Origin: Chitinophaga sp. CF418
GTDB taxonomy: Bacteria > Bacteroidota > Bacteroidia > Chitinophagales > Chitinophagaceae
Assembly (NCBI RefSeq): GCF_900142925.1
Contig: NZ_FRCN01000021.1
Location: forward strand, 62,001 to 126,000
Length of the DNA stretch: 64,000 nucleotides
Reading direction: 5' to 3'
Position 1 is the stretch's first letter, and every line of letters begins with the position of its first letter. A program made the position numbers and the translations under genes. The notes beneath the pieces were generated by a model. That model was not told the origin of the DNA and made no database searches. It worked only from the letters and a program-made list of their open reading frames with translations. Shown one piece after another: positions 57,992 to 64,000 of the stretch.

Positions 57992-58984
57992 TTATTTCCG
58001 GCTAAGCAATTCCTGGACTACCGGGATGTAGCCACTCTTAGGGAAGTTGGTTTTGAAGTAATAAAAAAGCTCTATCTGAGCACCATTTCCCTTATTGCGG
58101 TCAGGGATATTGGCCAGGAACTCGTTACCTGCCATCATTTCATGCAGGTTGATGGGGGCGTAGGCGTAAAGCCTGTATGACTCATCAAAGTGCTGCCAGA
58201 ATTCGACCATGGAAGCGCCGCCTCTGATATATCCTTTTTTAATGAGGTAGCACTTTTTAGCGACCAGCAGGTCCACACCGGGGCTGGCAACATATTTAGT
58301 ATCAAATGGATCATACAGGTCTGAGGCGTCCTGAACAACCTGTTTCAGTTCTTTTTCGTTCAGGGCATTGTTTTTCCGGTCGCCAGGATTTTCCAGGCGT
58401 TTGCCGGCGCTGTTCAGCAGGTAGTATATCAGGCGACTTTCCAAGGTGGTTACCATACTTTCATAGAATCCCACGGAGATCTGGCCTTTTCTGAGGTGTA
58501 CCAACAGAGGGGCTTTCAGGTCGAACAAGGTAGAGCGCATCCCCCAGAGGGCCCCATTGACAGATCTGGCGGTATCCATGACATAGTCCATGGCGCTGCT
58601 CAGGTGGTCGGAGGAAAGGGGGGTATCGTTATTGAACAGGTCATGCCCTGCGGCATTGCTGCCTGAATAGATCTTTTTACCCACGCTGCCTTCCCGGCTG
58701 ATGCCAATGTCCACGGAATCGCCCGGTTCTACATAGAGGACAGACTTTACGTATTTGTTCTCTATGGTGATATAACCAGGTGCGTCCATTGGCACTTTCA
58801 ACGTAAACTCGTGATTGATGACTTTTCCGGCGCTTTGTTTATAGAGTGAATTGAAATATGTTCCGATCGGCTTATAGACGAATACATCGATACTATCCGG
58901 TGCATCCGGTACTTTTCCTGTAATAACAACCTGTTGCGCGAATGCGGTGAATGGAATCAATAGGATAAATAGTACTTTTCTCAT
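57992..58984 (-). CDS. Secreted TlpA-like N-terminal domain protein lacking thioredoxin domain
   Basis: This 330-residue protein has a signal peptide (MRKVLFILLIPFTAFAQ). The start (VVITGKVPDAPDSIDVFVYK, then PGYITIENKYVKSVLYVEPG) is the DUF4369/beta-sandwich that precedes many TlpA disulfide reductases of Bacteroidota, and the helical middle also fits that class. The thioredoxin (AhpC/TSA) domain that normally follows is absent: the gene stops at FPKSGYIPVVQELLSRK and no CxxC motif is seen in the 130 bp beyond. It may be a truncated protein or a stand-alone adaptor. Orientation is the same as the receptor, but about 180 bp and the receptor promoter lie between. Confidence 0.7.
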   Translation of the reverse strand: MRKVLFILLIPFTAFAQQVVITGKVPDAPDSIDVFVYKPIGTYFNSLYKQSAGKVINHEFTLKVPMDAPGYITIENKYVKSVLYVEPGDSVDIGISREGSVGKKIYSGSNAAGHDLFNNDTPLSSDHLSSAMDYVMDTARSVNGALWGMRSTLFDLKAPLLVHLRKGQISVGFYESMVTTLESRLIYYLLNSAGKRLENPGDRKNNALNEKELKQVVQDASDLYDPFDTKYVASPGVDLLVAKKCYLIKKGYIRGGASMVEFWQHFDESYRLYAYAPINLHEMMAGNEFLANIPDRNKGNGAQIELFYYFKTNFPKSGYIPVVQELLSRK

Positions 58985-59522
58985 ATCGTTTTCTAACTTA
59001 TCAAATCGGACCCTCTTGAGCTGCCGGGTAACAATTTCAGTTGGCCCATTAATTTACACAAAAAAAAGAAATCCCCGGGATGAATATACCCGGGGAGCCT
59101 GCTTTTTTTGTTATCCTTCATCATTTTTCCGCCATGGGAACCTGCAAAGCGATGGATAATATCAGCAGGAAAGTATAGGGCATAGGATATAAAAGCTTTG
59201 TATTGAATGTGAATTAATTATAATACAAAGCTACGCCCCTGGTTACTTCCGGATACTGACAACCATCATCCCACGGCGTGATACTGGTCTGGTAAGTTGG
59301 CTCATCCCGGAGTAAATAAGACAGAAATAACTGGTTCAGGATTAACAGCCGGCAAGGGCTTCATGATAACTTTATGGTATAAAAGCAGTTAGATAAGTTT
59401 TGGGGAATGAGATCTGATGATGGAAGGCTGAAAAGGTAAAAGCACCCCTTTGTAAAGGAATGCTGTGTCAATTTTGAGTGTAGGGTGATTGACGAACACC
59501 TGTTCCCGAAATATATTGGAGA
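58985..59522. other. Intergenic region with one terminator, no gene seen
   Basis: About 540 bp between the TlpA-like protein and the NTF2-like gene. A minus-strand frame of 20 codons (start near 59181) encodes a short hydrophobic string but has no other support. A hairpin at 59073-59095 is the only clear element. Confidence 0.4.
59073..59095 (-). terminator. Terminator-like hairpin
   Basis: CCCCGGG / CCCGGGG, 7-bp GC-only stem with a 9-nt loop; minus strand continues ATTTCTTTTTTTTG. It may end the NTF2-like/DoxX/SDR transcript 430 bp upstream. Confidence 0.7.
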
Positions 59523-59921
59523 TTAGTAGCTGGCCTGTCCTATATCCAGCCTGTGGATCTTTCCGGCGGCATTAAAATGGAACTTAAAATAGGCCTTGAA
59601 GTCGCCCCATTGGTCACTGTGAAACCTTCCATAGAGATCCAGTCCGTTGTTTTCTACTTTATCAATGCTGGTAAAGCGTTCATGCCCAAATGCTTTTTCG
59701 AAAAAGCTTCTGAAGTTCATTTTATTACCATCATCATACAAGGCAGCATCTGCTGTAAATAAATCGAACCAGGCTTTGCTATCGGCAGATTGCAATGCGT
59801 CGATCGCTTTTTTAACGGTTGTATTGGTCAGTTTATCAGTGTTCATTGTATCGGATTTACTTTGTCCTTTAGCAGTCAATGCGCATATCACTAATGCCAT
59901 TGTATAGATGAAGATCCTCAT
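59523..59921 (-). CDS. Secreted NTF2/SnoaL-like protein
   Basis: This 132-residue protein has a signal peptide (MRIFIYTMALVICALTAKGQ) and a mature alpha/beta cone: AIDALQSADSKAWFDLFTAD, AALYDDGNKMNFRSFFEKAF, DFKAYFKFHFNAAGKIHRLD. The segment pattern (helix, DLF.ADA..., FF...) is typical of SnoaL-like NTF2-fold proteins. Ligand unknown. Its ATG is directly after the DoxX stop (adjacent bases), so it is co-translated as the last gene of the AraC-SDR-SDR-DoxX cluster. Confidence 0.8.
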   Translation of the reverse strand: MRIFIYTMALVICALTAKGQSKSDTMNTDKLTNTTVKKAIDALQSADSKAWFDLFTADAALYDDGNKMNFRSFFEKAFGHERFTSIDKVENNGLDLYGRFHSDQWGDFKAYFKFHFNAAGKIHRLDIGQASY

Positions 59922-60275
59922 TTAGTTGGTTTTAGCGAGTGGGTGCTGTAGAAAAATAGCGGTCAGATTCATCAGGAGGAAAGGTAGCTCTATAGCGGCG
60001 CCCTTGAGATCTTTTAAAGATAACTGCAAACACAGGATCAGTAAAATGGCAGCCGCTATGAGGAAGTTTCCAACTACAAAGGTTCTCGGAAATAAGATCA
60101 GCACTGCACTTAGCATTGTCACGATCCCATTGATCAATACAGCCGGCCTGTTGAAGCGAAAGCGGCCCAGCATTGCTGCCATTTCCGGTTTACCGGAGAT
60201 CATTGCCCATCCCTGCTTCAGGCCCATAAACACAATCACCAGGACCAGTGCTGTACTTAATATTTTGACGAACAT
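59922..60275 (-). CDS. DoxX-like membrane protein
   Basis: This 117-residue protein has four hydrophobic helices (KILSTALVLVIVFMGLKQGW, PAVLINGIVTMLSAVLILFP, VGNFLIAAAILLILCLQLSL, LPFLLMNLTAIFLQH). Layout and length match small DoxX-family proteins of Bacteroidota. These are associated with redox or stress responses, without a known reaction in most cases. It lies between the second SDR (37-bp gap) and the NTF2-like gene. Confidence 0.8.
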   Translation of the reverse strand: MFVKILSTALVLVIVFMGLKQGWAMISGKPEMAAMLGRFRFNRPAVLINGIVTMLSAVLILFPRTFVVGNFLIAAAILLILCLQLSLKDLKGAAIELPFLLMNLTAIFLQHPLAKTN

Positions 60276-60312
60276 TGTTGCTATTTTTTCAGAGTGAATG
60301 GCAGGCGGAGGC

Positions 60313-61065
60313 TTAGTTTGTGGCTCCGCCGTTTACCAGTAAATGCTGACCTGATACGAAAGAAGAAAGATCACTTGCGAAGAATTCTGCAATATTTGCC
60401 ACATCTTCTACTTCTGCCAGGCGGCCCATCGGACAGCTGTCCAGCAGTTGTTTTCTTAATTCAGGGTATGCCTCAGGATCTACGAAGATACCGGAGTGGT
60501 CTACAGCGAAAGGAATGATAGAGTTCACTGTAACGCCCCTGTGACCGATCTCTTTAGACAGGATATCTACCAGGTAGCGGGGAGTGGTTTTACTACCGCC
60601 ATATACGGCCATACCAGGAACAGGGAAGGAAGTGGTGCTGGATGCGATGTAAATGATACGTCCATTATCTTCCACATGTTTTGCAGCCTGTTGCATAGTG
60701 AAGTAAGTACCTTTGGTGTTGATGGAGAACACACGGTCAAACTGCTCTTCTGTGAATTCTGTTACCGGCGTTTCTACCAGTTCTATACCTGCATTCGCTA
60801 CTATGATATCGATCTTTCCAAAAGCGGCTTTTGCTTCGGCGAACAGACGTTCTATATCTTTTACTTTACTAACGTCTGCCTGTACTGCGATCACGTTAGC
60901 ACCCATGGCTTTGATGTTACTTACTACTTCGTCTGCGGATGCTTTGTCCCTGGAGTAATTCACTACTATGTCTGCGCCCAGTGCAGCGTAGCGTTCTGCG
61001 ATGGCTTTACCTAATCCTCTTGCTGATCCTGTAATGATTGCTACTTTACCTTTTAAGCTATTCAT
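60313..61065 (-). CDS. SDR-family dehydrogenase/reductase (second)
   Basis: Classical short-chain dehydrogenase: AIITGSARGLGKAIAERYAA (TGxxxGxG, near residues 8-27), DIIVANAGIE (NAG motif), IYIASSTTSF with the catalytic Ser, and MAVYGGSKTTPRYL with Tyr-x-x-x-Lys. About 250 residues, NAD(P)H-dependent. ATG 61065 (MNSLKGKVA) is taken as start; an ATG 9 bases further upstream is also possible. It follows the first SDR by 39 bp. The two are similar in sequence and probably arose by duplication. Natural substrate unknown. Confidence 0.9.
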   Translation of the reverse strand: MNSLKGKVAIITGSARGLGKAIAERYAALGADIVVNYSRDKASADEVVSNIKAMGANVIAVQADVSKVKDIERLFAEAKAAFGKIDIIVANAGIELVETPVTEFTEEQFDRVFSINTKGTYFTMQQAAKHVEDNGRIIYIASSTTSFPVPGMAVYGGSKTTPRYLVDILSKEIGHRGVTVNSIIPFAVDHSGIFVDPEAYPELRKQLLDSCPMGRLAEVEDVANIAEFFASDLSSFVSGQHLLVNGGATN

Positions 61066-61104
61066 GATTGACATTTATTTTAATTGTTGTTGTTTGTACT
61101 TTAA

Positions 61105-61845
61105 TTAAGCCATTCCACCGTTTACGCCGATGTTTTGTCCGGTAATCCAGCTAGCGGCATCACTTGCCAGGAATGCCACCACTTCTGCAATCTCTTCAGG
61201 CTTACCAAGACGGTTAAAAGCAGCCATAGATGCCAGGCGGTCTATCACTTCCTGTGATTTTCCGTTCATAAATAAATCGGTGCTGGTTGGGCCAGGAGAA
61301 ACAGAGTTCACATTGATACCTCTGGCGCCCATTTCTTTTGCGAATACACGGGTAAATTGTTCTACTGCTGATTTTGTAGCTACATAGGTTGCGTAGGTAG
61401 GTATCATCACACGGTTCACGGTAGTAGAGAAGTTGATGATGGATCCTTTATCAGCCAGTCTGGTAGCTGCTTCGCGAAGCGTGTTAAAGGTGCCTTTTAC
61501 GTTGATATCAAACTGGCGTTCGAAATCTTCATCTGTAGTGTCCTTGATTGGTTTAAGGATCATGATGCCGGCATTGTTCACCAATACATCGATCTTACCA
61601 TAATGTGCGATAGCTGCATCGAACAGGTTCTTAACATCTGCACTCTTGCTGACGTCTGCCTGTACAGCGATTGCGTCGCCACCTTTTTCTTTGATGTCTG
61701 CTACAACCTGGTCAGCGGCATCTTTACCACCGGCATAGTTGACGATTATTTTCGCACCTTCTGATGAAAGTTTGCGGGCAATGGCAGCGCCGATACCTCT
61801 TGATGCGCCTGTTACTAAGATTACTTTGTTTGTTAGCGTGTTCAT
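61105..61845 (-). CDS. SDR-family dehydrogenase/reductase (first)
   Basis: Start ATG 61845 (MNTLTNKVILVTGASRGIGA) is preferred: an in-frame ATG at 61878 lies 2 bases from a -7-like element (CATCTTTG at 61888-61881), so it would hardly be transcribed. Motifs: TGASRGIGAAIA, DVLVNNAGIMIL (NNAG), IINFSTTVNR with the catalytic Ser, TYATYVATKSAVEQ (YxxxK), and PGPTSTDLF. Typical FabG-like oxidoreductase of about 246 residues. Together with the next SDR it forms the core of the operon controlled, by position, by the AraC regulator upstream. Confidence 0.92.
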   Translation of the reverse strand: MNTLTNKVILVTGASRGIGAAIARKLSSEGAKIIVNYAGGKDAADQVVADIKEKGGDAIAVQADVSKSADVKNLFDAAIAHYGKIDVLVNNAGIMILKPIKDTTDEDFERQFDINVKGTFNTLREAATRLADKGSIINFSTTVNRVMIPTYATYVATKSAVEQFTRVFAKEMGARGINVNSVSPGPTSTDLFMNGKSQEVIDRLASMAAFNRLGKPEEIAEVVAFLASDAASWITGQNIGVNGGMA

Positions 61846-61940
61846 GTTTCGCTTGTTTTTGCTTGTCGTTATTGACATAACAAAGATGGAACATAAACAC
61901 GCCCTAAAAGTGCAAGATTTACACTATTAGTTGTAAAAAT

Positions 61941-62888
61941 CTAAGACACCCCTGTTCCGAGATGTTTTCTGTATAAAACGGGTGTGGTATCGGTATATTT
62001 CCTGAAATAATTGCTAAAATGCGCTGACTCTGCAAATCCAAGCTGGTCGGCAATCTGCTTGATAGGGGTGGCGGAATTCTGTAATAGTGATTTGGCTTCG
62101 GTAATAGTCTTATCGATGATCCAGGTGCTGACAGATTTACCCGTTTTGGCCTTGATCACATTGTTCAGATAGTTGGGATGCAGGTTTTGCTCATTGGCAT
62201 AGTCCTGCGCTCTGAAAACCCGTTTAGCCTTTCCTGTGCTTAGCTCACGATAATGTTTTTCCAGGGTTCTTTTGAAGTTCTTAACGATCTGGGAGCTCCT
62301 GTTCCCTTCATAGATAGGGTTGTAATCTTCCCAGAAGTATTCTTTTATCTTTAGTAATAATACTACGAACAGGTTCCCTATCATCTTATTCTTATAAGGA
62401 GAGTTCGAGAAGTACTCTTTATATATCTGCAGGTACAATGGCTCAAATTCCGCAAACACCTCCGGCTCCAGTACCCTGGCAGGGACCGTTTCTGCCAGCA
62501 GAAAAGGGAATTCCTCGAATATATTCGCATGGACGTTCTCCTTCAGGAAAGACTCGCTCATCGTCACCAGGTAGACTTCCTTCAGGCAATGCCATTCGAA
62601 AGACTTATAATGCCCCGGATTGGTAAAATATATAGTATTGGGTTTCGTATTGAACTCCAGGTCGTCCGTGGTATATCTTCCCTCCCCGTCCTTTATAAAC
62701 AGAAAAGAATAAAAATTCGCCCTGTATACGCAGGATTTAAAAGGCAGTTCCCCGTGGATATCCATGAGTTTATGGATCGTAAAGTCGTTTTTTGGGTCGA
62801 TCAGGTCTACGGGCAAGCCGAGATACTCGTAATTCTCGATCAGATTGTTAAAAACGGGGGGCCTGTCGGTTGCTTTCTGCCTGGTCAT
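61941..62888 (-). CDS. AraC-family transcriptional regulator
   Basis: This 315-residue protein has an N-terminal cupin-like sensing half (residues 1-170; FYSFLFIKDGEGRYTTDDLE, TIYFTNPGHYKSFEWHCLKE) and a C-terminal AraC DNA-binding domain. The first helix-turn-helix is near ANEQNLHPNYLNNVIKAKTG and the second is IKQIADQLGFAESAHFSNYF ending with TPVLYRKHLG. It is the first gene on the minus strand before the two SDR genes, which start 96 bp later. A local activator of the SDR-DoxX-NTF2 cluster is the simple reading. The small protein gene at 62964 lies upstream in the same direction. Confidence 0.92.
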   Translation of the reverse strand: MTRQKATDRPPVFNNLIENYEYLGLPVDLIDPKNDFTIHKLMDIHGELPFKSCVYRANFYSFLFIKDGEGRYTTDDLEFNTKPNTIYFTNPGHYKSFEWHCLKEVYLVTMSESFLKENVHANIFEEFPFLLAETVPARVLEPEVFAEFEPLYLQIYKEYFSNSPYKNKMIGNLFVVLLLKIKEYFWEDYNPIYEGNRSSQIVKNFKRTLEKHYRELSTGKAKRVFRAQDYANEQNLHPNYLNNVIKAKTGKSVSTWIIDKTITEAKSLLQNSATPIKQIADQLGFAESAHFSNYFRKYTDTTPVLYRKHLGTGVS

Positions 62889-62963
62889 GGTAACGGAGGA
62901 GGTTTAGATGGGGTTAAAGTTACAAAAGGTTCCGGCTTCCTTGTAACATATAACCCCTAATCA

Positions 62964-63263
62964 TTATAAGACCTCTCTTGTGCTGGCTTCCAGGTTTAAT
63001 ATTTCGATTTGAGAAGGGGTTTCAAGGCCACTGTCGTCTCGTTGCTGTTGGAAGGCTTTGAAGGAGGGTGTATTGAGCACTGCAGCCTGGATTTCTTCGT
63101 TTTTGTAGTGGGAGAGGTGGGTAAAGGTGTTGCCGACGGTGTAGATGGTGTATAGGAATTCGGAGCCCATGGCTTTGAAGTCCTGCATGAAGGTGGCGAT
63201 GTTTTCCAGGTTCTGGGCTACGAAGGACGGTTTTACTGTGTAAGTTACTTTTACTGTTATCAT
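62964..63263 (-). CDS. Small dimeric alpha/beta-barrel-like protein
   Basis: Start ATG 63263 (MITVKVTYTVKPSFVAQNLE); an ATG 12 bases upstream (MYKTMITVK) is equally possible. About 99 residues: strand, helix (ENIATFMQDFKAMGSEFL), strand (YTIYTVGNTFTHLSHYKNEE), helix with TPSFKAFQQQRDDSGLE. The order and size fit the dimeric ferredoxin-like alpha/beta barrel group (antibiotic-biosynthesis monooxygenase/Dabb-like), but catalytic residues cannot be named. It lies upstream of the AraC gene and could be in the same transcript (75-bp gap). Confidence 0.7.
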   Translation of the reverse strand: MITVKVTYTVKPSFVAQNLENIATFMQDFKAMGSEFLYTIYTVGNTFTHLSHYKNEEIQAAVLNTPSFKAFQQQRDDSGLETPSQIEILNLEASTREVL

Positions 63264-63275
63264 GGTTTTATACAT

Positions 63276-63918
63276 TTTATATAGAGATAGACAGTCGGGG
63301 GTATAAAAACGTGACAGGCTTTCCTAAGTTTTATTGCTGTCTCCTAAGCAGGCTGCTTTATGAGTCATTTAAATTGCAGGTATGCTGCAGTAGGTCATCT
63401 GTAATCCACTATGATATTAGCAGCTTTTTTCATACCGAAAAGTTCTGTCCTTGCAAGCAGAACTTTTTTGGTAAATAAACGGTCCGGTATCTATTATTTT
63501 TTATCCGATCTCCAAAGTTTGAGGTTCCCATCCTAAGTAAAAGCACATATAGCAGTCTTATCTTTGGTTTAGAGATGTCAATGATCTCACCATTAAAACT
63601 AAATACATGTTTCCATTCCGAACGCTAAAGAGAATATTAATGAAAAACAAAATTGTTACCCGTAAACGATTTTCCGCATAATATATTTTTAATATCCAAG
63701 CCATAGGGAGAACCTGTGACGAGATGGCTTTGAGAAACCTGTAATCCGGTATTATGCTAGTAACTTACTCTGATAATTATTTAATATAAAATATTGTCCT
63801 GGCCAGGATAGGCCTCCTTGTGGGGTATTAAATGGGGTAGCCGAAAACCATTAGAAAAGAGTAGGCGTTAATCCAAAAAGCTAAGTTTAGCCTTTTGATT
63901 TATAAAGGCGCTTTGACC
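63276..63918. other. Long intergenic region before the last gene
   Basis: About 640 bp. It holds a terminator-like hairpin (next entry), several short frames of fewer than 20 codons, and presumably the promoters of both flanking genes. No larger gene is visible. Confidence 0.5.
63438..63469 (+). terminator. Terminator-like hairpin of an unknown plus-strand transcript
   Basis: AAAAGTTCTG / CAGAACTTTT (10-bp stem, 10-nt loop) then TT and GG on the plus strand. No plus-strand gene ends nearby, so it hints at a short non-coding transcript or is a bidirectional element. Confidence 0.5.
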
Positions 63919-64000
63919 ATGAAAAAAGCAAAAGTTATTCTTTCTGCGGTTGCAATTATGGCAGTAGTAGGTGGTGCATTTGCATTTAAAGCAACCAGGA
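63919..64000 (+). CDS. DUF6520-type small exported protein (partial, runs off window)
   Basis: ATG at 63919 opens MKKAKVILSAVAIMAVVGGA followed by FAFKATR at the window edge. The signal peptide and the way the mature part begins match the gene at 2757-3020 (MKNVRFALMAVAVTLAAGTA). Only 27 codons are visible, so family membership is tentative. Confidence 0.6.
   Translation, partial: MKKAKVILSAVAIMAVVGGAFAFKATR

Noticed and set aside
59124..59181. 20-codon hydrophobic minus-strand frame before the 59073 terminator
   Set aside because: Short, with no promoter and no conservation evidence; could arise by chance.
1..64000. CRISPR array, insertion sequence or prophage
   Set aside because: No regularly spaced repeats of CRISPR type, no transposase or phage structural gene motifs were seen on either strand.

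Overview
The window is a chromosomal segment of a Bacteroidota bacterium, most likely a Chitinophaga-like member of the Chitinophagaceae. The signs are promoters of the TTG-N19..22-TAnnTTTG type, weak Shine-Dalgarno sequences, type IX secretion C-terminal sorting domains, many lipoproteins with FxxC-type lipoboxes, TonB-dependent receptors with an N-terminal carboxypeptidase-like domain, two-component genes with TPR sensor kinases, and many secreted polysaccharide-degrading enzymes. No replication gene, transposase, integrase or CRISPR array is visible.

Layout. 1-3020 (minus): an HTTM membrane protein with a small partner, a lipoprotein, and a small exported DUF6520-type protein. 3371-6815 (plus): a tight five-gene operon of NAD/ADP-ribose and RNA 2'-phosphate chemistry (NrtR-like Nudix regulator, NADAR, KptA/Tpt1, ADP-ribosylglycohydrolase, PPP-type phosphatase). 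6820-8214: two related lipoproteins. 8336-10591: a PL9 pectate lyase. 11.2-11.5 kb: a cluster of dispersed palindromic repeats. 12667-16464: an operon with two Tat-exported enzymes (FAD amine oxidase, HisC-like aminotransferase) and a secreted Hint-domain protein. 16497-18708 (minus): an EF-G paralogue behind an attenuator-like leader, followed by an unannotated 42-residue peptide gene with its own promoter and terminator. 19-25 kb: DUF434, AlkB, alginate lyase, GH16 and small secreted proteins. 25.6-31.2 kb: a possible HisRS-like paralogue, an AraC remnant, a group II PLP decarboxylase with an unknown partner, a second gene remnant, and an R2K-type ATP-grasp gene. 31433-33463: a PL1 pectate lyase sharing its tail modules with the PL9 enzyme. 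35315-39013 (minus): an AT-rich, translationally coupled AAA ATPase / TOPRIM / DUF262 operon 3' of a tRNA-Pro gene, which looks like an anti-phage defence cassette. 39.5-47 kb: GH2 beta-galactosidase, DUF1275, Bcr/CflA-type MFS pump, ATP-grasp ligase and small proteins. 47552-54935 (minus): a sigma-54 response regulator with three paralogous TPR histidine kinases. 55-59 kb: TonB receptor, thioredoxin and a TlpA-like protein without its thioredoxin domain. 59.5-63.3 kb (minus): an AraC regulator with two SDR dehydrogenases, DoxX and an NTF2-like protein. The window ends inside a second DUF6520-type gene.

The strongest leads for new biology are the AAA-TOPRIM-DUF262 cassette, the leader-peptide attenuator of the EF-G paralogue, the ADP-ribose operon with a palindrome over its own promoter, and the Tat-oxidase/aminotransferase/Hint operon. 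All functional statements come from reading motifs by eye; no database search was possible.
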